Of a stretch of DNA of 64,000 nucleotides, positions 23,406 to 36,095 are shown piece by piece. The stretch lies in contig CM063109.1 in NCBI GenBank assembly GCA_031841125.1, positions 67,028,914-67,092,913 on the forward strand. The letters run 5' to 3'. Position 1 is the first letter of the stretch. Every line of letters begins with the position of its first letter. The notes beneath the pieces are model-generated. The model was not told the DNA's origin and ran no database searches. It saw only the letters and a program-made list of their open reading frames with translations. Source of the stretch: Acanthococcus lagerstroemiae (Eukaryota > Arthropoda > Insecta > Hemiptera > Eriococcidae). A program made the translations under genes and the position numbers.

Positions 23406-24049
23406 ACGGAATCTTAGCCGACCTACCAAAGCTTCAACGCGATAACCAATGGTACGCTTGTGGCTTCTGTTTTGCATTCTGCAGATTCTTAACAATTGAT
23501 GAGCCAATTTTGAAATCTACTTCGAAATGTGAAAACCGTAAATAATCAATCGACGCTTTAATTTATGTCGCTGAACGTCTTCGTTCACGTTTCACTCTTC
23601 ATTACATTCGGAAATCGACTCTGTTTGCGGAAAGAAGAAAAAGTGCATACGATATATTAAATATTCGTGGCACGACCCAGTCACATTGTCAGGTCGTGAC
23701 CTTGGAACACCTCGCGCACCTAAAAATCGAATTCTGATTTCAAGTTTAACTCGTTTCTTTCTTTTTGTTCTAGGACCGAGAGACCAGCTCAGGAAATATT
23801 GACTGGACATGTACGTGACATTCAGATCTTCCAGTTTAGTTGTGTTTTATGATCGCTAAAAGGTAGAAAGACTTCTACCAACTTTTCGGAGGGACAGTAT
23901 CCGCATTCCATGTTGAAATTGCGATTAGTTTCTACGCACTTTTTGAAACAGCCCTAATTTTGGCTTACGATGTGTCGTGATCGTGATATGCGCTAGTTTT
24001 GCCAAGTTAAAAAGTAATTATTATGTTTTTAAATTCAATTAGTGTAAAT

Positions 24050-24367
24050 AATCGTGTCGTGTTCGAGTAATCCGAGTCTCTAGTCCTTTCTTCGTAGCTG
24101 AAAATTTGCTCGCGGTTGCGTGACCCTTGTCCAGTTCTGTCTGTTGCCGGGTTCGCTATTTTAAATTGGTTCAGGAGTGCGCGCGTCCCGTGCCGCCATC
24201 GGCGTCGATGTTGGTGTGCGCACGCCACCGATAAACCGGCGCGGCGATTCTGTCAGTATTGTCATAACTTACCCGCGATCAGCGATCATTACCTACTTCA
24301 ATAGTTAACTGGTTGAAAGTGACTCGGCGACCGGTTCAAGCTGTGGAATTTCACAAAAGGCTGCTTT
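24050..24367 (+). promoter_or_regulatory. Candidate CpG-rich promoter and 5' non-coding exon
   Basis: Between about 24100 and 24350 the DNA is GC-rich with many CpG sites, unlike the AT-rich flanks. It ends GGCTGCTTT followed by GTAAGTATTT, a near-consensus splice donor at 24368. No long frame with protein motifs is present. By position and strand it could be the first exon of the RhoGAP gene, whose first coding exon has an acceptor at 41850. There is no transcript evidence, so the link is inference. Confidence 0.35.
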
Positions 24368-24509
24368 GTAAGTATTTCTATTTCATTTTCCATATTTTTA
24401 ATTGTATTTTTCAATCGAGATTAGTGGAGCAGTAGACGACACAGCCGTAAATGGAAATCGAAGTATATAGTGCGCCAATCTGGTACGTGTACAGTATTAG
24501 CCGGCAGGT

Positions 24510-24915
24510 GACCACTTGGTCATTTTTTCCATTTTAAGTCGTTTAAGGTCATTTTTAGTCATTTTCCTCGTGAAATGGTCATGTCAGTCATTTTTAGGGA
24601 AGTTTTTCCTTCAGATTCTGGGAAGTCTGCTGATAATGAAGAAAATAATTGTTTTACTTTATTTTGAGCTTGTGCTGTGCAGTGTAAATAAAATTGAAAT
24701 TCAATTTTTGGACAGAGTGCAGCAGTAACTTCCAACGCAACTGTAGTTAATTGGGGCGTTGAAAAGAGGTGATAACGAGTAGTGTGTAAAAAGACAAGCT
24801 AGAAAGAGAAGGAAAAAATTGCAAGTGGTCTCAAGTTCTGGAAATTTTTGGTCATTTTTCAAATTTAATAGTCATTTTTCCATTTTTTCCCCCCTGAAAT
24901 TTCCAATGGTCATCC
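24510..24915. repeat. GTCATTTTT-rich MITE-like repeat
   Basis: GACCACTTGGTCATTTTTTC near 24510 is answered by CCAATGGTCATCC near 24902, and GTCATTTTT recurs at about 24550-24592 and 24850-24875. The organisation, short A/T-rich words repeated near both ends, resembles the other GTCA-repeat elements here. Ends are not certain. Confidence 0.4.
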
Positions 24916-25042
24916 TCAAATATGAATCGCCGTGCGAACAGAGAGAAAAAGGCTGAGTCCAAATTTGACTGAGAAACCATTCTGTGCGCCAGTGCATCTC
25001 AGTGGAGATTCTCTCTAAATTTTGGAAACATGTATCGGTTCC

Positions 25043-25293
25043 CACTTCCCAGTGGCGTAGCCAGGATTTTTCCAGGGGAGGGTATTAGCAAAATTTTGGG
25101 CGGGGAGGGGGGTACACCTTATATGAACTGTATATTTTTACATTGACGTATCAGTATGTTGTGCTTTTTAACTTTAATGATGCATATGAATTTAAATTTC
25201 ATTTCGCGCATTTACTGTGATACTGCCAGCATATAAAAAATTCTCCTCTCAAGGGGGGATTTATCCCCCTAATCCCCCCTGGCTACGCCACTG
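25043..25293. mobile_element. hAT-type MITE, CAGTGGCGTAGCCAGG ends
   Basis: CAGTGGCGTAGCCAGG (25050) and CCTGGCTACGCCACTG (to 25293) are perfect inverted repeats. TCGGTTCC flanks both sides (25035-25042 and 25294-25301), but at the left 7 extra bases CACTTCC stand between it and CAGTGG. Either the element begins at 25043 or the left end was altered after insertion. Confidence 0.78.
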
Positions 25294-25301
25294 TCGGTTC
25301 C

Positions 25302-26065
25302 TTGTAAATCAATCCTCTAGATATCTTGAGTTGTTTTCTTTGTGAACAAGAGAAATTATGAGTGTATAGAGAAAAAATTTGGAGGTGAGGAGTTTTGAGC
25401 GTCCTCTCACCGAATCCCTTCATTGATTTTAAAATGCGTGCTAATGAAGCTTGTACTTTTGAATTACATGATAAGATTCGAGTGCTCGCAAACTCTTCAA
25501 AAAGACCTGGTTTGATGATAATTGTCGCTTCAACTCCCCCTCACCCAAAGTTAACTAAGCCTGAAAATTAAAAAATTCGCTATTTGATGTATGTTCTAAA
25601 AATGAACTTCGGTGTTAGTTCTTTTTTCTGGGGGAGGGGGGAGGTGTACGAGCATACGTACCCTATCCAGAATCGATGTGCGGTTGGATTGAGCTTATTA
25701 GGAATTGGAAAATACGTTGTCATCGATGAATTTGAAAAGAAGGGTGAGAGTAAACCTAGGAAACCGAATAACCCCTCTGCGTTCGATTTTCCTAGGTATT
25801 TTGCGATAAAAACCTTGATTTTTGATGAGAACGAAAAGAAAGACCTGTTTCTGTTTTTGGCCAGCTAAACTAAAATGTGAGAACCAGGCACTTGTAATAA
25901 CTGAAAGGTCAATTTCACCTCTGCAGGCTATTAGGGCAGAATTGAGAAAGAGAATTCCAATATGGACTTTTGTGCTACCTAACTGACAAAAATAAAACGA
26001 AATTTTTCAGTGAACGTTTTGAAGATTTTGTCAGCTTATCAGTTAGCTCAATTGAGAAGCGCTTT
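25302..26065. other. No gene recognised
   Basis: The plus-strand frame 25584-25868 reads through a G-rich patch and shows no known domain. Nothing else stands out. Confidence 0.4.
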
Positions 26066-26290
26066 CTAATAGCGGTTCAAATAATAAGTTATCAACTTAG
26101 TGTCCATTTTGGAGTGTGAGTGAACTTGGTAATAATCCTTTTGTGGGGTGTGCCAATTCACTTTTCCTTCTTCTCTCCACTGATGATGGCATAACAGCCG
26201 AAAGCGCTCTGGAATACAGGAGAAGGAAAAGTGACTTGGCACACCCCACAAAAGGAAGTTATCAACTGTTGAATCGTTCAACACTCCAGG
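26066..26290. mobile_element. Foldback repeat family member, copy 2
   Basis: CCTTTTGTGGGGTGTGCCAA with TTCACTTTTCCTTCT at 26138-26176 is mirrored by AGAAGGAAAAGTGACTTGGC with ACACCCCACAAAAGG at 26218-26255. The loop holds GATGGCATAACAGCCGAAAG. The copy at 13800-13990 is in the opposite orientation. Both-strand frames across it arise from the hairpin. Confidence 0.65.
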
Positions 26291-27060
26291 AATTTGGGTT
26301 ATTCTACTGATTCAAGTCAGTGGATGGAGGAGGGAGTATACCGTTCAATTGTTACACATTCTCAGTTACCCCTCCCAGAACTGGCTCTTGGATTCGCCAC
26401 TGCTTCTCGTATAAAATTCGCGGTGTGGCGCACCATTTATCATTCCAGTACTGACGAATTTATTTTTCTCTAATTTTCGTATTCGCCGTGAATATAGTAA
26501 TTTTTTTTTTGCTGCATTATTTTCATTAAGTCCTAGTTATGCGGTGAATTCCGTTGCATTCGGTGATTTGTCCCACGACTAGTTTGCCGTGCAGTAAAAT
26601 TTCCAGCGATGAATATTCCCCTCGGTGAACTGCCCAGCGGTGAATTTCCCCCCCCCCCCGGTGACTTGATCGCGTTTAATGATCCGTGGTGCGGCGGTTC
26701 ATTGCCCGGTGATCCCACCACCGGATAGCTTACACATTTATGTGTGGCGATACAGATCTACATACTTAATTTTGACAAAAATGTTAGTTAGCAGAAATGT
26801 TCATGAGACCATCCATTTTTTCGCGCTAAGAAATACTCTGTAAGTGCGATCATGTTCCCAAGATATTCTTCGAGAAAATTACCGGTTCTGGTTCCATTAG
26901 TCCAGTCGAATTAGAGCCGAAAAGGACCGAATCTGGACATAGTTTCTACAGAACATTTTGAAATGGATATGTCTATTGGCTGGCTCTGTTGTGATTTAGC
27001 TCTTCATGGTCATAATTCAGTTCAGTGGTCCACATTTCCATGGAAGTTATTTTTCCTTCT
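26291..27060. other. No gene recognised
   Basis: Contains a C run near 26649-26659. The region 26540-26720 repeats GGTGA(A/T)TTG-type words (CGGTGATTTG, CGGTGAACTG, CGGTGAATTT, CGGTGACTTG), a low-complexity pattern without defined ends. Confidence 0.4.
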
Positions 27061-27400
27061 GGCCATGTGCTCATTGATCTTAATCTTAGCTGCGCGACTG
27101 CTGTCTGCAGCCGTGTTGTAATTAGAAATTTCCATTGGGGTATGATACACTCCTGTTACTATGACGTCATATTACTGACCTGAGTATACCTGAGCAATAA
27201 CCGTGTTTGTACCAAACGTTACGCCTCCCACGACATTCTTCCAGTCATTTGCTCATGGATCTTGAATTTTGCTGCACAACTACAGTCTGCAGCCGTGTTG
27301 TTATAATGAGGGTATGATTCACTCCTGTCACTATGAAGTCATACTTCTGAGTATACTTGAGTGAAAACCGTGATTGTATCAAATGTTTGGGTTATACCAT
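27055..27400. repeat. Imperfect tandem duplication, period about 184 bp
   Basis: TGCTCATTGATCTTAATCTT then GTCTGCAGCCGTGTTGT and ACTCCTGTTACTATGACGTC at 27064-27230 recur as TGCTCATGGATCTTGAATTT, GTCTGCAGCCGTGTTGT and ACTCCTGTCACTATGAAGTC at 27249-27400. Non-coding. Confidence 0.6.
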
Positions 27401-27647
27401 TAACTAGCATTTTGTCGTGAATGCCTTATCAATCGTGAAACTGGACACGTGTAAATAGTGAGACAGGAATGGTTCCGAAATCGAAAGGACATTTGACTGA
27501 ATGCGTAGAACATATGTGCCAGTGTATATCTGCATGCAGTATAGATACTCGTCATCAGTTTACTGATGATTTTCTTCTCACGACTGGAGATAGACAGAAA
27601 ACTTTGGATTTTGCTCTGTTTTTAATTAGACCCGCTTCTCTATTCAG

Positions 27648-27850
27648 GGTGTCTACTAAACACAGGAAAATGACAATTCGGGACTTTTCGTGGACCTACC
27701 CGGAATTTTTCCGGGACTCATGGAAGAATGTATTCCTCTCTTCCCTTCTTGAAATCTACCGGGGGATACAGCCAATCATATCAATTTTCCTCGGAACATT
27801 CGATTTTCTAATTCATTAAAAAAAAACGCTGCTATAGATAATTCTTCCGG
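27648..27850. repeat. One-ended fragment of the CAGGGTGTCTAC family
   Basis: CAGGGTGTCTACTAAACACA starts a stretch with AATTCGGGACTTTTCG and GGAATTTTTCCGGGACTCAT. I could not find the mirrored right end. The plus-strand frame 27469-27819 runs into it and has no recognised domain. Confidence 0.4.
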
Positions 27851-30800
27851 GGTCATTTACACAAATCTCGGGGTTCCCCCCTGCTCCTACTCCAAGAATT
27901 CACATGAGGTCAACACATAAAAATTGGGATTAGTAGCCTCCAGTATATCGATGATCGAATTTCCTGAGTCGTCAAGCTTATTTCTTAGGTCGTTTTAGCT
28001 GTAATACCCTTACCCAAAGGCTCCACAGGGAGCTAAAACCTGAATAATTGAAAATTGTTTGAGTGGGTATTAGTGTGTTTTTATTTGTTTTGTTTTTCAG
28101 CTCTTTGTTCTCCAGTACTCTCTGTTTGAGTCTGTTTTTGAATTCTCTTCAGTGCTCCTCTGAATAAGGGAAGGTGAAGTTCCCAATTTGTCGGGGGCTT
28201 GCGTCTCTCTCAGTCGAAGTGCCAGAGTGTTTTGAATCATCTGAGGGCAACGATAGCTCAGTTATAAATTATGCCCATTAAAATTTCTAACGAAATGACA
28301 TGACGTAATGTGTATGTAAGCTTAAACTCTACCCGCGAAACCGGGGGTTCAAAATAGCCCTTCGCCGTGCTATGCAGTGACACAGATGTTCCGAATAGAA
28401 ATGTTGAATTTAGGACATTTTTTCCTTTTCACCTGCTTTTATGAGCGAAAAAGTAGCCTACTACCTTTGGAACGGCTTTCGTACTTTTCTTTCCAAACCT
28501 GGGAATGATTTTTGCCTGCTACCCCACCCCTCCAGAACCACGCGTTTTCTATTTGCATTTTTGGGTTTGAGTCACTTGGATACTTTTCATATTGCTACTT
28601 TTCCAGCTTTGATTAATTGAGAATTTAAAACCGAATTGTGTACTGTAGGGTTTTCGGAGTTGCTGAATTCATTTTCGATATTAGTTTGCCTTATCCTTGA
28701 AAGTTGTGGCATTCACGGGAGGGGAGGACTCAAGATCAAAATGTTCATAACTTACAACATATGGGTATTGTTTTTAAGTTGTTTATGTCACTGAATTAAT
28801 TTTTGATATTTCTTACTGGCTGGTGGGTTCTCAGTATATCTGAATACATTTTCCCGAATGGTTTCCTCTTATTGAATATGGAAGCGTCTAGTATGGTTGA
28901 TGAGGGTCAGGAATGTCATCAACTGCGATGTAATTCTTACGAGTATCATCCCTGGAAGTGGAAGGTCGCTTAGTTCATTTTCTACTTTACTTGATATAGA
29001 AACGAAGACGAGGGCTGAAAATTGAAGAAGTTGCTGGGCACGATATGAACATTATTCGTCTGAATACTTGTGGCCGTTTGGCGTCAGTTTAATTTTCAAA
29101 GGTGGGGGAAGAAGGATAGTTTAAAAAGGTGAATAACAGCTGATTCGCTAGCAAAAACGTGTTTTTGTCAATGGTAGATTATCCAGTGATCCGAGAGTAA
29201 AATTACTTTAGTAAATACCCACTCTTTATTGTACCTGCTGTTGGAAAAATCTGTAATACGAGCACCAAATGTTGGCAGTGAAGGTTTCTATACATTTGTA
29301 CTTACATGTGTCCTCGAGAATAATTTAATGTTGAATGAAATTTCGATTTTAAATTATATAACAGGTGTGGTAGAATCATCAAAAGTGCTGCTGAAATTTA
29401 CATTTTAACGTTCGTAAATCATTTCAGACTTTGACATTAAACCAATCAACATGTTCTATGTGTCTGCGAGCGGAAAAATACGGTTCTAAGAAACGGGGCA
29501 ACTTGCTGTCAAACCCCAAATTATTATAAAATTGATTTCGAAACTGAAAAATATTTTTGGAAGAGCGCAGGAACGGGCGAATGACTCAATGTTTTTCTTT
29601 TAATGTCCTTTTTTTCAATCAATATCTTTCAAGGAAATTTGAAATTCGTTGACCTGTAGTTCGATGTTTAAATTCCTTTCCGATTTTTAACGGTTCTATG
29701 CCAGTTTCAAGAAATCGTAGTGGGTATTACCTACTTTGTTATCGTGAAGTAGTTTTTTTACTATTAACATGAGTAAGACATTCACAGGACCACTGACTCA
29801 TCTAAAGTGAATCTTTGATTGCAGTTTGGCGATTTTAAGATAACTGAAACATACGTACAGTTCGCTTATAGTTTTAGGAATTCCTCTTGTTTTTTTTTTT
29901 TGTTTGTTTTTATACAAACCTCCAGGAACAAATTTACGGGTTGAAATTACTGTTGCCACGGTGTGCCTGGTAGTGTGTGTTTACCGTCTGATCAAGTTAA
30001 CTAAATTATAGCCTGTCAAACCCGAATGTACGACGATTTGAATACTCGCTCATTACGCAGAAATTATGAGGACAAATGAAGGGAAAGAAAGAGGAGAGAA
30101 ACAAGAATAATAATGAAATAAAATTTATAAAAGCTTGCCCGTCTTATAAAGTTCAGATACTCATGTTGATTACCCACTGTTGCTTAGACCTAGAATTTAT
30201 TACATATTGATATTATTATGTTATGACCTTGTCTACTACGAATTTTATTGAAATTAAGAGCCGATAAAAATAATTTGATTTTGCCAGGCTGCCCAGAGCA
30301 TACTTTGTTTAGAGGAATATACTCTTTTGATAATGTAAAAGAAGAGAACTCCTTTTCTCCAATAACGTCAGTGAGTACTCTCTTGTTGTGCTGAAGCTGA
30401 TATAAAAGATAACCGTAAATGTGACTGATAGCGAAGGCCAAAATTCGCTAATTGAGCTATACAGACACTCGCTCTACAGTCTGCAATCGTAATTACATTA
30501 TAAGGGACAGCACATAGTCTGTTTTTTCATTCTTTATTATGACACTGTAATTTTATTTTTCAAGTTTGTCAAACCACATAAACCACATTGAGCTACCGTG
30601 GGGCCACCAGTCGGATACTGTTCTATTATCAGTAAATTCATTTATTATCAATGCCCTTCCTGTCACGTTGTCATTCAGACTCAGCATGATGTGTACAAAG
30701 ATGGAATACAAACTAACTGCTGAAATATCTATGTCAAGATTATCGCAAAAAAAGATTAAAGCAAATGAAATTTAAGCGTGAACATTTTTCCAGCCCATTT

Positions 30801-31261
30801 TTCTTTTTAACAACACTTGACTCGATCCAGAAAGAGAAAAAAGAAAGGGGGCAAGAGAAGGCCAGAATTATTTAAAACATAGGCCAGAAAGATTTCTGGA
30901 GCGAGATGTGAGTTCACCAGAAAAATTGTTGAACGACATAGTACTCTTTTCTATTAAAAATATCTTGGCAGCCTGGATTTTGCTTTAATCCTGTGAATTG
31001 TTTATTATTATGGAGTGGAACAGACCAAAAGTAAAGGCTGCGTGTCTTTTAATTAGTTTTTCAGAAATTGAATTGAAGCTGTATCAATGTCGTATATATT
31101 GTGAAATGAACCGAGATAACTGTCTAGCTTTCGTCAGCCTTCCTGGAGACTAGAGCTTTGTAGTCTCGAAAAAAGCTTTTAAATAAAATCACGAAACATT
31201 CAGCCAGTTGAAACTGGCGAAGATGTTGAGGCCTGTTAAGACTTCGTTAAAATTCGTCAGT
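27851..31261. other. No gene recognised over 3.4 kb
   Basis: AT-rich, with no supported coding frame. Short frames at 30190-30441 and 30566-30775 have no known motif. If the 24.05-24.37 kb block is a 5' exon of the RhoGAP gene, this is intronic. Confidence 0.4.
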
Positions 31262-31471
31262 ACTGTGTGATAGGACTCATTACGATTGCTTAGTATTCGA
31301 TCAAGACTCATTTTGAAATTTGTAGGAGACTTAAGACTGTGTAAAGACTTTTTAGATTTATTAATTACTGTGTGATAGGACTCATTACGACTGCTTAGTA
31401 TTCGATCAAGACTAATTTTGAAATTTGCAGGAGACTTAAGACTGTGTAAAGACTTTTTAGATTCATTAATT
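31262..31471. repeat. Tandem duplication, 2 x 105 bp
   Basis: Two adjacent units begin ACTGTGTGATAGGACTCATT (31262 and 31367) and end TTTTTAGATTTATTAATT or TTTTTAGATTCATTAATT. They differ at only a handful of positions, so the duplication is fairly recent. GACTTAAGACTGTGTAAAGA-like words also recur loosely on either side. Confidence 0.85.
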
Positions 31472-33813
31472 TGATTAAATTGCGTTCACACTTCCTGAGA
31501 CCATGTGAAGGTAACTTAAAGATGTGTGTTTAAAACTGTGTTCAGACTTCTTAATACTCAGTTTAAAATGTTGGTAATAAGACTTTTCAAGACTCATTAT
31601 GTATATTATGTTGTTCAATTCACTGAGGTTCATTGTCGGTTTCGAGTTTTTAGGAAGCAAAACCTTTTCTGTTCACTTTCTAAATCATACTCTTTCTCAC
31701 CTATTCCTACTTAGCGCACTTGTTCCTCCCCCCAACTTGTCCCGGTATCAGTACCTCCTTCTCCTTCTCCTCTTCTTTGAAGAAAGTTTGTTTTGGTTTT
31801 GAATCTTATGTGCTGGAATCGGAGGCTCTTCCGTTCTGTTTTCAATGACGAATTGGACATCAGTGACTTAAGAAACTAGGTGTGTGTGTGTGGGGGGGGG
31901 GTAACCACTGGATACTGAAAAAACCAGGGGAATCAAAAGTCTTATGCCTAACGAGCGTGAAAGACAGGTTACCCCAGTAGTGTAAGTAAGAGAGGCGATA
32001 TGGGGATATATTATATCCTTCCAAACCATGAAAAAATTTTAAAACAGCCTCTTTCAAATTTTCGGGAAACCCCAACATTTTTTCCCCTCACTTCACTCGC
32101 AGTTGCTTCTTATTCACCCCCTCCCTTACTGAAGCTTCTTCAGTTCGTATAAAACTTAAATCTACCGCCGCCTCCCCAGCCAACTTACTACTATTACCCA
32201 GAAGTCTTCAACCATCGATCTTTCTTCTTTTTCTCGTGATCCGAAATGAAACTGAACGTCCTTCCAGAAAGTTACAAACAGCAGTATTATTGCTTCCATT
32301 ATGAGTTCCCATTTTCCAGCGTGTCCACCGATTCCCTGTGTTACCCAAAAGCCTTAATCAGAAAAGTCCTCCAGTTCCAAAGCCCCCTAAGCCTCCTATT
32401 TTTGATAGACAGTCTCCAAAGAATTTGAAAGGGGAACATTCTTGCAAATGCATCCCGATTTAAATTTTTGACTTGAGTGAATATCCTGGTATCTACCGTA
32501 CTCTGTGTACCGACTAAATCATCCTCTATTTTTTATTGTAAACTGTGACAGTAATTTCTGTCGATGAATCCATCGGTGACTAACACCAGTTGATTTACAT
32601 CTGTTCATCTGAAGTATTCAACCTTCGGGTTTGCAATTTACAATCGCGATTTTAATCGATACTATGCTTCTTCGTATTTGAAGATGACTATAAGTTTTCT
32701 ATTAGCGAAGGACCCATCTACTAGACTGTGACTGTAATGGCGAATGACGATGATGAAATGTGAAAATTTTCATTTGGAAAATTTAAAATTAGTAGCCATG
32801 TATGAAAAGTCGACACGAGATTACGATGTATCTTCGTGATGGATCGTTTGCGTATAGAAGTATATGAACGATGAAGGAAAAGGTCACATGTTCTCGCTTC
32901 TGTTGACATTTGGCGGTCTTCCAGGAAGAAATAATGGACAGATCGTGTTCGACGAATGTGCGTTTCAAAATTAGTCGGTATAGGATAAGTTGAATTTGAA
33001 AATGTTACAAAATGAATCAACCAGTTCGTATAGCTGGAATACTCACTCTGGGTGGTTGTATGCAAGAGGAGCCTTATTATGTATCGAAGGTTTGAACTCT
33101 AGTTTAGGCCTCTGTCGTCGCCAAATTTCATTTTGAAAACTTCAACCGAACAGAATGAAACGTGCGTACACATGTGTTCTGATGTAATGTTGTGCAAATT
33201 TAGTCGTAAGAAAAGATACAGGCTCTAATTTTTGGCTTTAGTGAAGAGACAAGATGTGCCAGAGCCTTGTGTGAAATTAAGAATGTAAGATGTATATAGA
33301 TGAAGCTAGGATCAAAGTGAATGTGTAATCTTATTAAAATGAAATTTCTGCTGATTTTGTATATGGTAACTCGCAAAGGACAGAATAAGTGCTTTATTTT
33401 TTAACTGGAAGCAAAAGTTATACGGCTTTCGAATTTTGTTCATTGTTCGTGGTTATCGTGGTGTGTAGACCAGAAGTAAGTAACGACGAAGCAGAGTAAT
33501 AAAATACTATGGAATTTTTCTTTATTTTACTTATAATCTTACGTCTATACATGGTTCTCTATGAAAATTCAAGGGTAACAAGTCAACTTCTAAAACACTG
33601 ATAATTCGGATTTGTGTTTCAGTATGTGCGAACTTCAGTTCGATTCACTGAAACAATCATCACTATTGTCTTGAACTTCTTGGTCCTAATTTTGAACCTA
33701 GAAGGTTACCGAGCACGAGCTTCATTGCATTCGTGACCCGGGTTTACTTTAGCTTTGAAGCAGTTGTGGGGTGGAGAAACATTGTATTGATTATAATTGA
33801 GTAAAACAGTTAC
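31472..33813. other. No gene recognised
   Basis: Pyrimidine-rich in part (31680-31800, 32090-32420), with a TG repeat and G run near 31880-31901. Minus-strand frame 32721-33065 (114 residues) has no domain I recognise. Confidence 0.4.
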
Positions 33814-34111
33814 AGTCATGGTCGCCACTGTCTGAAACACCGGCAAAACCAGGAAAAGTCAAGGAATTTTCTCATTCTGGAAAAGTCAGGGAATTGCTAA
33901 TAATTTTGATCAAAATCAGGAAACTTTTTGAGAACAATGAGAATTAAAGAATATACCTTATTTCCGAAGAGTAAATGTCAGCATGAAGCTTCCATGACTT
34001 AGGCTGTGTATAATATTAGTTGAAGAAATGTCAGGAAAAATTGAGGAAATTGGTTTGAGAAACCGGGGAAAATCAAGGCAAATCATTCTATAAAGAAGTT
34101 GCTACCCTAAC
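33814..34111. mobile_element. GGAAAAGTCAGGG-family MITE, copy A
   Basis: It matches the better preserved copy at 36321-36622 along its length: GGAAAAGTCAGGGAATTGCT, TTTTGATCAAAATCAGG, AGAATTAAAGAATATA and an end AAGTTGCTACCCTAA. The termini (GGTCGCCACTGTCTGAAA and AAGTTGCTACCCT) are decayed. Confidence 0.65.
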
Positions 34112-34315
34112 AGTTTTTAAAGTCGACTTCTAGTTCAGTTTACTGGAAGTTGCACTTTTGACGAATGAAATCTAGTCTTGTTGGTAACCCGTTAGTGCCA
34201 ATACAGTAGCGTTGAATGGGAGCCTGAGCTTCCATCTCTCCCTTCGAAAACTGACGAAGCTCCTTCCTCCAGAAATGAATTTTTTAGATTTTCCTCCTTC
34301 CTTGACAATGCAGTG

Positions 34316-34622
34316 CAGTGGCGTAGGAACTTTTTTGGGAGGAGGAGGGGGGGGGGTACAAATATTGAAAATCAAGTCGATAAGAAAAAAATAAAATAAG
34401 TCTTTTAGAAGTGGTACTAGCAAGCAAAAAATATTGTAAATCTCCTAAAATCTCGTCCCTGAAATCTCATAAGGCGTCTTTTTACAACTTACCGAATAAT
34501 TTTTTCATTTTCCTCAAATTTTGGCCGGGCGGGGGGGGGGGGCTTCAAATGATGTTGTGTACTTCCCAACTTTTTGCATGGGTACCATGTATCCCTATAC
34601 CCCTCCCGTTCCGACGCCACTG
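34316..34622. mobile_element. hAT-type MITE, CAGTGGCGTAGGAAC ends
   Basis: CAGTGGCGTAGGAAC and GTTCCGACGCCACTG are near-perfect inverted ends, 307 bp apart. G runs lie just inside the left end (34346-34356) and near 34531-34542. The flanks give no convincing 8-bp duplication. Both-strand frames over it are spurious. Confidence 0.7.
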
Positions 34623-35947
34623 ATGTGAATCTGGAATTCTGGAGCTCGAGCTCCCTCTCCCTCCCCCTCCTAGAAATGTTGCTATTTCGCTATCCTTGAT
34701 CAGTGTTCAAGGTCATTAGCTTCACTACTGCAGCTACAACCATTAGGACTTGATAAATTTTAGTAGGTGGCTGTGCTTGTGACTGGCACGTGGCTGAATC
34801 TTTTTTGACTGTTATTGATTTAGAAGTGTTAATAGTTTTTTATTTACCCGGCTACAGTAAGAGTGCTAAAATTAGTTGCGAAAACAGTTGAGAATATTTA
34901 TAGTCGTGTGTCATTATTCGAGCTAAGCTGTCAATTGGTAGAATTTTCACGTCCACTTTAATATAGATTGTGACTAAAAATTTGAGGAAAAGTACAGCGG
35001 ATCATGAGATTAAAATTGCGAATATCTTCCGCTAATCAGTTTAACACAATTTTGAATGCTTATTATCTAGGGTCTAGAGTCAAGTGGAGCATTCGTATTG
35101 AATGATTCTACTGCACGTCGTACAAATTTAACTGTCCCCTTTCCCTGTATGTACGTGTGATCGATTATTATTGTTATAAAAAAAGTTTCTAGTGTCATCG
35201 ACTTGGAAATTTCAGACAAGAAGGATCAAAACATGCTAATGCAGTGAAGGAAAGGTGCTGTGAGATGGCACCCCTCCATTCGTGAAATTCTAGCCAAATG
35301 TCGGAACACTGTGATATTGTCCGAAAAAACCAGTAGGATGGTGATTTTTGTCAGGAAATTTAGTTCATTTTAGTCTTGAGTCGAAAAATCCATGGATTTG
35401 GTTGGAAAAATTGAGACGATAAATACTTCTGTTTTTGCTTAGTCAGCTGAAATAAATTTGTAAAATGTTTGTCGAGATTATAATCCTCCATCCCTCTTTT
35501 CCCAAAAACATGTTCTCCATGCCGGTCCTGGATAAAAAAGTCGATATTTTCTTCTTTTTTGGTTGTGGTGGTGGAGGTCTTTGATTTGGAATACACCTTA
35601 TCAGACTTTTTACTTTTCTCATATCCTCGAAGAAATACCTGCTATCCATTTTTCATCCTTCACGTAGGTGAGAGTTGGCAATTGACTTGGTTGGAAAAAA
35701 AGAACAAATTATCAGAATGATTTTTCGATATTTTTTAAATTTACTCTTCTTAGGAGGCAAAAAGATTTGGGATTGAAGAGAGAATACTTGATTACCTCTT
35801 TTGTATATCTTGATCAACGTGATTAGTGGCACACACCGTCGTTCCTTCATGACTGCTGTAAGGATCAGAAAAATTGAGGTACACTGTAATTGTTGAAGAT
35901 ATCCCTTGGTATCGATATTCGAGCGATACTTTTTGTATGATCATATC
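34623..35947. other. No gene recognised
   Basis: AT-rich. Overlapping minus-strand frames at 35360-35850 have no motif beyond low-complexity Lys/Pro stretches. Confidence 0.4.
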
Positions 35948-36095
35948 GTTTCACATGGATATAATGGACCGCCATTTTCTTGCAAATTCAGTCGGTCGAA
36001 AGAAAATCGGCTAAGCGATGGAACACCGCATGACTAGTTTTCGTTTCACGGAACGTACGTGCAAGAAAATGGCAGTTCATTATGCCCGTGTGAAA
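35948..36095. mobile_element. MITE with GTTTCACATGG ends
   Basis: GTTTCACATGGATATAATGG and CGCCATTTTCTTGCA are mirrored by TGCAAGAAAATGGCAGTTCA and TTATGCCCGTGTGAAAC. 148 bp, non-coding, foldback. The target duplication is not certain. Confidence 0.7.

Noticed and set aside
27469..27819. 116-residue plus-strand frame
   Set aside because: Its second half is the CAGGGTGTCTAC repeat and the first half has no recognisable motif or exon signals.
34316..34622. 8-bp target duplication for this MITE
   Set aside because: The flanks ATGCAGTG and ATGTGAAT agree only in the first three bases, so no duplication is claimed.
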